A stretch of 64,000 nucleotides of DNA. It comes from Sphingomonas pokkalii (GTDB lineage Bacteria; Pseudomonadota; Alphaproteobacteria; Sphingomonadales; Sphingomonadaceae). Positions within the stretch are counted from its first letter, which is position 1. Each line of letters starts with the position of its first letter. The position numbers and the translations under genes were made by a program. The notes beneath the pieces were generated by a model that did no database searches, was not told the origin of the DNA, and was given only the letters and a program-made list of their open reading frames with translations. Location of the stretch: the NCBI RefSeq assembly GCF_003096275.1, contig NZ_QENQ01000001.1, positions 1,189,144 through 1,253,143 of the forward strand, in the 5' to 3' direction. This document shows positions 33,867-41,057 of the stretch, piece after piece.

Positions 33867-35004
33867 TCGCACCCGCACCGCGATCACGCTCGCGTTGCTG
33901 CTCGCGATGGCGGGCGCAGCAGCGGGTGCGGCGGGCGCGCGGGGCCTTTGGCTAGCGTTAACCGGCGCGCTACTGGGCGTAGCATGGCTGACCGTGCTCA
34001 TCGTATTGGCGCTGCGGCAGCCACCACCAATCACGCCGCCGCCAGCCTGTAGGGCGGAGCGAGAAGCCAGCGTCCACCGGCTGCTTCTAGATGCTTCGCC
34101 CACCCCGCTGTTGCTGATAGACGGCAGCGTCGTACGTACGCTCAACCGCGCGGCGCGGAGGCTGTTTGATACTGACGACCGGGTGATGCCGCCACCGTTG
34201 CCGCTGCTTGATCGGGCTGCCTCGCACCTGCGCCATGCGGGGCGGAGCTGGCGCGCAGATCGCGTTGAGGTGGGCGCGCAGGTCGTCGTCGCGCTTGTCG
34301 ATGTCGAGAGCGAGGAACGCACCGCCGAAGCCCGGGCCAGCGCAGAGATGATCCAGGTGCTGGGGCACGAACTGCTCAATGGCCTCCTGCCTATCGTCGC
34401 GCTCGCCGAGAGCGGGGTTACCGCCGTGGCGGCTCAGGCACGCGATCCTGGACTGTTGGCGGAGATACTCACCACGCTTGCGCGTCGCGCCGAGAGCCTG
34501 CAACGCTTCACCGAGGCCTATCGCTCGCTGGCGCGGCTTCCTCCGCCGATGGCGCAGGAAATTTCGGTGACAGAGCTTATCGGAGATTTGGCGCGTCTCT
34601 TTGTCGGCCGTTGGCCCGACGCGCTGCTAAGCATTGACGTGTCGGAGCATCTGTCCGCAAGGTGCGATCGAGACCAGTTGAACCAGGCGATCTGGGCGTT
34701 GTTGCAGAACGCGGTCGAGGCTGCAGGTGTTGGCTCCGCTCCACCGAGCGTACATCTTTCCGCGAGCGCCGATGGCGCGGCGCTGACAATTGACGTGGTT
34801 GACAACGGCCCAGGCGTCCCGGTCGAACAGGCAAGAGCAATCTTCCGACCGTTTACAACAACCAAGCCCGCCGGCACCGGCATCGGCCTAAGCCTCGCCC
34901 GCCAGATCGCCCAGGCGCATGGCGGGACGTTGGTGATGTTGTCTGTACCGGCCACCACATTTCGGCTGCAGATACCGTTGCAGATGAAGGCAGGCCTCGC
35001 CTGA
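33856..35004 (+). CDS. Membrane sensor histidine kinase
   Basis: The 382-aa kinase has two N-terminal membrane helices (TLALLLAMAGAAAG and LTGALLGVAWLTVLIVLAL) with almost no periplasmic loop. A PAS-like linker follows (about 80-165), then the phospho-acceptor segment GHELLNGLLPIVAL and the ATPase motifs (NQAIWALLQNAVEAAG, DNGPGVPV, GTGIGLSLARQI). This is the layout of NtrB/NtrY-like kinases that sense signals in or near the membrane. Translation is coupled to the regulator by an overlap. It may detect envelope stress or peptide build-up (inference). Confidence 0.88.
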   Translation: MASSRTRTAITLALLLAMAGAAAGAAGARGLWLALTGALLGVAWLTVLIVLALRQPPPITPPPACRAEREASVHRLLLDASPTPLLLIDGSVVRTLNRAARRLFDTDDRVMPPPLPLLDRAASHLRHAGRSWRADRVEVGAQVVVALVDVESEERTAEARASAEMIQVLGHELLNGLLPIVALAESGVTAVAAQARDPGLLAEILTTLARRAESLQRFTEAYRSLARLPPPMAQEISVTELIGDLARLFVGRWPDALLSIDVSEHLSARCDRDQLNQAIWALLQNAVEAAGVGSAPPSVHLSASADGAALTIDVVDNGPGVPVEQARAIFRPFTTTKPAGTGIGLSLARQIAQAHGGTLVMLSVPATTFRLQIPLQMKAGLA

Positions 35005-35130
35005 TCGCGTATGAACCACTCCCGACGGGGGGGAAACGCCTTCAATGCGCGGACCAAGCTTCGGATAAAATTATCCCTTCCTCCCATTTACGATCTGGAA
35101 GCGAACCTTTCCATCTTGCAATGTGGTTTC

Positions 35131-35628
35131 ATGCCGATTCCGCCCGTCCAGCCCAGATCAGGCCCGATTTCAAAAGCGCGGCAAGTGCATCCACCAGCTA
35201 CGGGACTCGCCGCCTCCGTCGAGAAACTGAGTGAAAGGCAGCGTCATTACCTGCAGCTTGTACGCCAGAACCGGAGCTCAAAGGAAATTGCGGCACTGAC
35301 CGGCTCTAGCTATCGCGCCGTCGATAAGCAGCTGTTGAAGGCCAATAATATTCTTGGCGTGGCCAATCGGTTTGAAGCTGCTCGTCTATTGGCGGAGCAT
35401 GAGGAGGGGGTAGAGGGTTTGCACCCTGCAAACGCTCTACCTTCCACCCATGGCGATTCTGCGCTCTCTCGCCCGTGGCCGACAGTGGGGGCGGCAGCAA
35501 ACACGCTTTCCTTGAGGCAGGTGGTGTCGTGGACCGCGATTATCGCGATCGTAACTCCTATCGGGCTGGCTGCTGCAGGGTTGGCCTATTTCACACTGCT
35601 GCTGCTGCTTCGGCTGGGATCATATTGA
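35131..35628 (+). CDS. LuxR-type HTH regulator with C-terminal membrane helix
   Basis: The 165-aa protein has a LuxR-like helix-turn-helix near residues 28-80 (KLSERQRHYLQLVRQNRSSKEIAALTGSSYRAVDKQL). A linker follows, then one C-terminal membrane helix (IIAIVTPIGLAAAGLAYFTLLLLL). Short HTH proteins with a tail anchor recur in sphingomonads, but I know of no assigned role. The ATG at 35131 places the start shortly before the conserved domain; an ATG at 35011, 7 nt after the kinase stop, is in frame. It is probably co-transcribed with the two-component genes. Confidence 0.75.
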   Translation: MPIPPVQPRSGPISKARQVHPPATGLAASVEKLSERQRHYLQLVRQNRSSKEIAALTGSSYRAVDKQLLKANNILGVANRFEAARLLAEHEEGVEGLHPANALPSTHGDSALSRPWPTVGAAANTLSLRQVVSWTAIIAIVTPIGLAAAGLAYFTLLLLLRLGSY

Positions 35629-35641
35629 GGGGTGCTCTGCG

Positions 35642-35683
35642 CCGGAGAAGCCGTCATGCAAGCATTTGCCAAATCTTCTCCGG
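35642..35683. repeat. Inverted repeat between HTH and MarR-like genes
   Basis: CCGGAGAAG and CTTCTCCGG are perfect 9-bp arms around a 24-bp loop that contains a smaller ATGC/GCAT hairpin. It could be an operator for the MarR-like gene or a weak terminator for the gene before it. Confidence 0.45.
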
Positions 35684-35727
35684 GGAGGACGTCCTGAATC
35701 CCACATCTGGAAGGGATCGAGACGATT

Positions 35728-36186
35728 ATGGGTACAGCTCCGGAGAAAGACGAACTGGTCGACATCGTCGTACGAATGCCGCGCAAACAGGTCGAGAACA
35801 CGCTGCTCGCCGCCGCTTCTTCCGCCACCAACGTTGACGAGCGTCGCCTGCGCGACGCAAAGGCACTGCTGACCGGGCGGCGGCGACGAGCGGCCTGTTT
35901 CGACGGCGTTCGCTTCTACGATCCGAGCTGGGACATGATCCTCGAGCTCTACGTCGCAATGCGTGAACGCCGACAACTTATGGTGTCGCAGCTCTGTAGC
36001 TTGAGCGGCGGTTCGACCACGACGGCGCTGCGTCATATCGAGCATTTGGAAGCGCTGGGGTATATTCGCCGTAACTGGGATACCACCGACAGACGCAGGG
36101 CCAATGTGACCATGCGCACGCGCTTGATCGAGGCCGCGGAGCACTGGCTGGATGTTCAGGCCGCCGCATCGCGTCTCGGAGGGTGA
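35728..36186 (+). CDS. MarR-like winged-helix regulator
   Basis: The 152-aa protein has a winged helix in its second half: QLMVSQLCSLSGGSTTTALRHIEHLEALGYIRRNWDTTDRR, with the MarR-type wing Asp-Arg-Arg. The N-terminal 60 residues are basic and unfamiliar. No strong ribosome site is visible at the ATG. It ends the lower-GC island just before insertion-sequence debris. Its target is unknown; the inverted repeat upstream suggests autoregulation. Confidence 0.72.
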   Translation: MGTAPEKDELVDIVVRMPRKQVENTLLAAASSATNVDERRLRDAKALLTGRRRRAACFDGVRFYDPSWDMILELYVAMRERRQLMVSQLCSLSGGSTTTALRHIEHLEALGYIRRNWDTTDRRRANVTMRTRLIEAAEHWLDVQAAASRLGG

Positions 36187-36419
36187 GCGCCTTTTCTTTC
36201 TAAGCCGGCCTCGGCGCGACAGACTTCGACGTGCAATATCATCCCCCGCAGCCAGGGCCGCCGCAACAGCCTAGGGCGGTCCTGGTGCATTATCATCCGC
36301 AATCAGAACCTTGCGCGGATGTGCTGCTGCACGGGGGCGATGATTTCGGTCAGGATCTGATCATCGCCCGCGAATGCATCAGCCGGGGCTCGCCGGGCCG
36401 AAGGGCTGGTATTGTCCTA

Positions 36420-37019
36420 GGCTCAGGGCGCATTGATTGCGCCAGGAGAGAAGGGTTGCGGCGATACAGATCGCGGACATGGATGTGTGGGCGCAACGGT
36501 CGTAGCGGGCATGGATGCGGCGCCAGTCCTTGAGTTTCCCGGACATGTCTTCGATCCTGTGGCGCTGGCGGTAGAGCCCTGTGTCGTGTGAGATCGGGAC
36601 TTTGCGGTTGGCCTTTGGCGGGATGCAGGGGGTGCTGCCGCGCTCGGTCAGGGCGGCGCGGAAGCAGTCGGCATCGTCGCCGCGATCGGCCAGCAGGGCT
36701 TTGGCAATGCGTCGCTCATCAGGGCCGTGCCCTTGTAGTCGCCCATCTGCCCTTCGCTAAGCAGCATGACCACAGGCCGGCCCTTGCCGTCGCAGCCGGC
36801 ATGCAGCTTGGAATTCAGGCTCCCGTTGGTGCGCCCGATACGCCGGGGAACATCCCTTTTTAAGCGGGCTGGCTGCGCTACGGTGCGCTTTGAGGTGGGC
36901 GGCATCGATCATCAGCTGATCCGGTTTTCCACCTTTGGCCGCCAGCGCCGCGAAAATCTTGTTGAACACACCCATGCGGCTCCAGCGAATGAACCGGTTG
37001 TAGATCGTCTTGGACGGAC
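36420..37019 (-). pseudogene. IS5-family transposase, frameshifted and truncated (copy C)
   Basis: The longest of the three IS5 pieces starts at the same terminus GGCTCAGGGCGCATTG. On the minus strand the transposase is readable in successive frames: MIDAAHLKAHRSAASPLKKG, then GRTNGSLNSKLHAGCDGKG with MLLSEGQMGDYKG, then RKVPISHDTGLYRQRH. At least two frameshifts break it, and the N-terminus is cut where an IS481-type element begins. The 233 bp before it (36187-36419) hold nothing I can name. Confidence 0.82.
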
Positions 37020-38036
37020 TGTTTGATCCCGCAGTGTGGTGGTACGATGGGCCAGCATGCAGCGCGGGAGGAGCTATGGGCCAGGTTCTACACGGCAGCG
37101 CCCGAACGACGGAGGCAGTGCGTCGAGCGATACAGCGGAGTGAAGAGAGCGTAAGGGCGCTCGCCGGTCGCTATGGGATCAGCCCGACGACGGTGCAGAA
37201 GTGGCGCAAGCGGGGGAGTGTCAGCGATGCCCCAATGGGGCCGAAGGCCATTCATTCCACCGTGCTAACCGCTGAGGAAGAGGCGATGGTCGTGGCGTTC
37301 CGGCGCCATACGCTGCTGCCGCTCGACGATTGCCTCTATGCTTTGCAACCGACGATCCCGCACCTCACGCGGTCGTCGCTACACCGCTGCCTCCAGCGCC
37401 ACGGCATCAGCCGATTGCCAGCGCTTGAAGGACAGGCTGCTGAGAAGAAGCGCTTCAAGGTCTACCCGATCGGCTATTTCCACATCGACATTGCCGAGGT
37501 GCGCACCGAAGAGGGGAAGCTGCATCTCTATGTCGGCATCGACCGCACGTCCAAGTTCGCTTTTGCTCAACTGCATGAGAAAGCCGATCGACCGACCGCT
37601 GTCGCCTTTCTGGAGGCCCTGCTCGAAGCTGTGCCGTACGATCTGCATACGATCCTGACCGATAACGGCATCCAGTTCGCCGACCTCCCACGCAACCGGA
37701 ACGGCCCAACCGCCCGCTACCGCGTCCACCGCTTCGACCAGATCTGTCGTGAACACGGCATTGAGCACCGTCTGACCAAGCCCAACCATCCGTGGACCAA
37801 CGGCCAGGTCGAGCGGATGAACCGCACCATCAAGGACGCCACCGTCAAACGCTACCATTACGGTAGTCATGACGAACTGCGCCAGCACCTCCGCCTTTTC
37901 ATCGACGCCTACAATCATGCCCGCCGGCTGAAAACGCTCCGTGGCCTGACGCCTTATGAATACGTCGCTCGCGTCTGGACAGAAGATCCAACCCGATTCA
38001 AAATCGACCCGTATCGCCACACCTCGGGACTAAACA
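37020..38036 (+). mobile_element. IS481-family insertion sequence
   Basis: Terminal inverted repeats TGTTTGATCCCGCAGTGTGG (left) and TGTTTAGTCCCGAGGTGTGG (right, minus strand) match at 16 of 20 positions. They bound one transposase gene. The left end directly abuts the truncated IS5 copy C. No target duplication is evident. The 269 bp downstream to 38305 hold no gene I recognise. Confidence 0.8.
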
Positions 38037-38041
38037 CCTAG
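37076..38041 (+). CDS. IS481-family transposase
   Basis: The 321-aa transposase has an N-terminal helix-turn-helix (ALAGRYGISPTTVQKWRKR, about residues 22-40) and an rve integrase core. The DDE triad sits in YFHIDIAEVRT, ILTDNGIQF and NGQVERMNR. It ends with LRGLTPYEYV. It appears intact. The ATG follows a GGGAGGAG ribosome site, which rules out the 22 extra upstream codons. The stop codon lies 5 bp beyond the right terminal repeat, so it is supplied by flanking DNA. Confidence 0.9.
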   Translation: MGQVLHGSARTTEAVRRAIQRSEESVRALAGRYGISPTTVQKWRKRGSVSDAPMGPKAIHSTVLTAEEEAMVVAFRRHTLLPLDDCLYALQPTIPHLTRSSLHRCLQRHGISRLPALEGQAAEKKRFKVYPIGYFHIDIAEVRTEEGKLHLYVGIDRTSKFAFAQLHEKADRPTAVAFLEALLEAVPYDLHTILTDNGIQFADLPRNRNGPTARYRVHRFDQICREHGIEHRLTKPNHPWTNGQVERMNRTIKDATVKRYHYGSHDELRQHLRLFIDAYNHARRLKTLRGLTPYEYVARVWTEDPTRFKIDPYRHTSGLNT

Positions 38042-38305
38042 TATCGGGACAGCGTCTGGCAGGACTCTGTGCAGCGCGCCTCGGCAGGCTTGCGCGGATG
38101 AGACTGGCTACCGACGAATGAAAAGGCCGCTACCGGCCCGCCTACGGTTTGGAAGCGACGCTGCGCGCCAGGAGTCGGTATGGCGGCCCCATCTGCGCCA
38201 AATGCCCTGACGACGGACAGCAGGCGGCATCCGGGCGCTCCCAACATGCGGACGTGTCGCAACATCAGCCTTGCCCGGCACGCAGGGGAACAAGCTTCTG
38301 AAAGC

Positions 38306-38863
38306 TCACAACTGGGGCGATGGCTGGCGCCTGCAGAAATAGTTCCGCGCGTCGTCCACGATGCATTGTGTGGCCGCATCGCTGCTTATCCGCGCTTCGG
38401 CCGGCGACGCTTCGCGCAGCGTCGAGACCGCATTGCCGAGAGCGACAACGATTCCAGCTCCGTTTGTCTTCGCCGGGAAGGTACGCATTTCAGCGTCGTG
38501 CCCGGCGAGCGGCCTGGTGACGGTATAGTTGCCGGCCACGCCGGTGCCTTCCACAATCAGCATGCCGGCAGTATCGCTTCGCCAGGTCCCGACCCATTTG
38601 TCGGTGCGTTCGCCTCCTGCGATCGGCGCCAGTGTCGGCGGAATCGGCGGCGCATGACGGCGGGGTGTGGCATCGACGGGGCCGGACATGGCTTTCGCAT
38701 GCCCGGCAGGCATCGCGCCGTTGCTCGCGACGAACGCGACGACACCCGTCGCGTCGTCGCTGGGAGTGCAGCCGCATCCGGGCAGCGACAGCAAGCCGAA
38801 ACCCGCGGCGATCCAGAACGCCGGCAAGCCTGCGGGCAGGCGCCGCGAAGGATCGAGGATCAT
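38306..38863 (-). CDS. Small secreted or lipid-anchored protein, unknown function
   Basis: The 185-aa protein has an N-terminal hydrophobic stretch ending in LLSLPGCGC, which may be a lipobox (cleavage before Cys). A Pro-rich linker and a small domain with WVGTWRSDTAGMLIVEGTGVAGNYTVTR follow, a pattern of small lipocalin-like or beta-sheet envelope proteins. I do not recognise a family. The ATG overlaps the upstream DUF2059-like gene stop by ATGA and follows a good GGAGGAAAGGA site. Confidence 0.7.
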   Translation of the reverse strand: MILDPSRRLPAGLPAFWIAAGFGLLSLPGCGCTPSDDATGVVAFVASNGAMPAGHAKAMSGPVDATPRRHAPPIPPTLAPIAGGERTDKWVGTWRSDTAGMLIVEGTGVAGNYTVTRPLAGHDAEMRTFPAKTNGAGIVVALGNAVSTLREASPAEARISSDAATQCIVDDARNYFCRRQPSPQL

Positions 38864-39468
38864 TCCTTTCCTCCTGCGCGGTTCAGCCGGTCCAGCTTGA
38901 TCGCATCGACCTTCTTCTGCAGCTGTTCCGTTGCCTCGAACGTGTCTGGCGCGATCTCCTTGGTGACCTTCGTGACGGCGTCCGCGATGCCGATCTTCAA
39001 GGCCGGCGACGCCTTGGCCCATGCCTTTCCGGCAGGTGTGCGGTAGAAGGCCTCGATTGCGGCCGCGTCGTTCGGGTCGATTCCCCCGAACGCCTTGATG
39101 ACCCCGGGTTCGATGCGCGCCCAGTTGAGCTTCTCGGCGTACTTCGCCTGTTCCTTGCGATAGGCTGCGACCAGTTCCGCCTTGCGCTCGGCGAAATGCG
39201 GTTTCGGTTCCGGCAAGCTGCTGACGGCATAGTCGACATATTTCGCGAAGCTCGCCCGCTGTTCGGCGAGGATCTGCTCCACTTCGGCCTTCGCGCCGCT
39301 CACCTCGATCAGCTTGCGCGCCGTGGCGGCGTCTATGCCGGCGGCTGCCTTGGCCTGGCCGTCCTTCGACGGTTCGGAGGGCCCCTGCGCGCAACTGCCC
39401 AGAAGGGCGAGGGCGCTGCAAAACAGGCCGGCGGCACACGCGCGCCGGAGGGTTCGGATCTGCGACAT
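38860..39468 (-). CDS. DUF2059-like lipoprotein
   Basis: The 202-aa protein has a lipoprotein signal (LFCSALALLGSC with Cys as the anchor). The rest is mostly helical, with the segment AAIEAFYRTPAGKAWAKASPALK resembling the conserved core of DUF2059 proteins. Those are envelope proteins without a known activity. It is coupled to the next gene by ATGA overlap. The family call is tentative. Confidence 0.68.
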   Translation of the reverse strand: MSQIRTLRRACAAGLFCSALALLGSCAQGPSEPSKDGQAKAAAGIDAATARKLIEVSGAKAEVEQILAEQRASFAKYVDYAVSSLPEPKPHFAERKAELVAAYRKEQAKYAEKLNWARIEPGVIKAFGGIDPNDAAAIEAFYRTPAGKAWAKASPALKIGIADAVTKVTKEIAPDTFEATEQLQKKVDAIKLDRLNRAGGKE

Positions 39469-39523
39469 GGATGCTCCTGATGGTCGTGCATGGGTGACCG
39501 GCGGCGCCGATCACCCAGATTTT

Positions 39524-40747
39524 TCACTTGAAGTATTTCAGGGTATTTCGGCGATTGAGTTTGGCTATTTCGCTGTTCAAATTGTAAACATCGTCGCTCG
39601 TGACGATGTTGAAGTAATTTCCAGAAACATGTTGAAGGATGAATGGCCGATTTTCGCGAAGGTCGACCGTGTCGGAAGGAAGGGATGATCCTCCGTTGAA
39701 GTAATAGGCGGAAAGTTTGTTACAGCAGCTCGCATCGCTGCGATAATAATAGCTGTTTGTCTTGGGGTCGCCATATTCCGTGATCGGGTGGAAGATCCCG
39801 GAGCTGAAATTCCCACGATCGCCGCGCTGCAGGTTTATCAGCAGGCTGGCGAGAATGGCGCCCGGTGCCTTCATGTTGACCTCGGCGGCGGCAAAGAAAT
39901 TCTGGCCGGTATCGTCTTCCCAATCTTCGTAGGAGATCAGGGAATCAAGGACGCCGCTTTCACCTCGCCCGCCGGCAATGCCCCGGTTGCCGATGTCGCC
40001 CGTATTGTACACGGGCATGAAGTTGATATGGTTCGCGTCCGTTCCCCAGCTTCCCAGGTAATTGGTGGACATGAACTTGCTGAAATCAATCGCGCGTGGG
40101 AATTCAGTGGCTCCGATCTTGAAAACGACGCGCTCATTCATGCCGGCCTGGACGACGTTGATCCATGCCTGACGAAAGTCGTCCTTGTTCTTCACGTCGA
40201 TGAACAGGACGAAGCCGAATCCCTTGCTTTTGTAGTGATTCAATATTTCCGGGAGCGACACGGGCGTTTCCGCCCAGATCCCGGTCTGCCAGTTCTTGAA
40301 ATTGCGCAGCTTCCAGATCTTCGTCTGCTGGAAGGTGACGCTGCCCACGTCGGGATTGCCGCCGGTATCCTTCCACGGATCGTAGCAACAGATGCCGCCC
40401 TGGGGCACTTCGGCTTCGCGCCCCCATTTGAAGTCGTGCGAGAGGACGAGAACGCCGTCGCTGGTCCGGCGAATGTCGATCTCGGCCGCTTCGAAGCAGG
40501 TTGCCGCAACATTGTCGAGCGACTCGCGCGAGTTTTCGGGCGTCCTGCTGAAGGCGTCGGTGTGCAGCTGCGCATGCAGGCCGCGATGGGCGACGAGTAC
40601 CGTCAGTTCGCTCTTATGCGGATGCCGAATCTCGGTGATGATCTTGGCTGGATTGAGGCCGCAGGGGTTTCCCTGGGCTGCGGCCGGGCCGGCCCATAGA
40701 AACAGGCCGACGGCGAGCGCCAGCGCGGCATGAAGCAGGCGTATCAT
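39524..40747 (-). CDS. Secreted glycerophosphodiester phosphodiesterase-family protein
   Basis: The 407-aa protein has a signal peptide (MIRLLHAALALAVGLFLWAGPAAAQ) and the GDPD landmarks: AHRGLHAQ near residue 50, EAAEIDIRRT with the acidic metal ligands, and LSHDFKWG. Family members split glycerophosphodiesters to glycerol phosphate and an alcohol. It is larger than a minimal GDPD (about 250 aa) and carries unusual Cys-rich inserts (GGICCYD, SDASCCNK), so the substrate may differ. An AAGGAG site precedes the ATG. It is divergent from the TonB receptor gene at 41058. Confidence 0.85.
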   Translation of the reverse strand: MIRLLHAALALAVGLFLWAGPAAAQGNPCGLNPAKIITEIRHPHKSELTVLVAHRGLHAQLHTDAFSRTPENSRESLDNVAATCFEAAEIDIRRTSDGVLVLSHDFKWGREAEVPQGGICCYDPWKDTGGNPDVGSVTFQQTKIWKLRNFKNWQTGIWAETPVSLPEILNHYKSKGFGFVLFIDVKNKDDFRQAWINVVQAGMNERVVFKIGATEFPRAIDFSKFMSTNYLGSWGTDANHINFMPVYNTGDIGNRGIAGGRGESGVLDSLISYEDWEDDTGQNFFAAAEVNMKAPGAILASLLINLQRGDRGNFSSGIFHPITEYGDPKTNSYYYRSDASCCNKLSAYYFNGGSSLPSDTVDLRENRPFILQHVSGNYFNIVTSDDVYNLNSEIAKLNRRNTLKYFK

Positions 40748-41057
40748 GGTTTCTCCTTGGGGTGTGGTGACGAACGCACATCGAGACCGGTGCCGGCACG
40801 ACAGGAACGGAAAGACAGTCGCCAAGGCCGGACGGTCGCGATGCCGGTAGCGCGCCGGATTCCCCTTCCAACGTACTACGGAACGAGTTGTATTCGCGAT
40901 GCATGACATAAAAATGTCGGGGCATGCTCTTGGCTAGCTGCTCCCTCGGTGCTTTTCGACCTATACCCAGGAGGCGGGTGCGGCCCTTTGAGGCAGTCGC
41001 GCAAATGTAATACATTGTGAATAATATGATGCAAGAATGATTCGCTAAGGGGGTCTC
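40748..41057. other. Divergent control region between GDPD and TonB receptor genes
   Basis: 310 bp without a gene. The last 60 bp are AT-rich and hold the palindrome at 41004-41016. A weaker dyad GACAT-aaaa-ATGTC lies near 40904. No small ORF or RNA gene was recognised. Confidence 0.6.
41004..41016. promoter_or_regulatory. Palindrome AATGTA-A-TACATT before TonB receptor gene
   Basis: Perfect 6-bp arms around one base lie 41 bp before the receptor start. This is a likely operator overlapping the promoter. The nearby ROK regulator is a possible partner, but its own intergenic dyad differs. Confidence 0.45.

Noticed and set aside
36231..36533. 100-aa ORF between the MarR-like gene and IS5 copy C
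   Set aside because: It runs into the IS5 end, has no ribosome site and no recognisable motif.
38037..38305. Possible continuation of the IS5 transposase N-terminus beyond the IS481 element
   Set aside because: No IS5-like N-terminal segment is readable on either strand, so the IS5 copy is truncated rather than simply interrupted.
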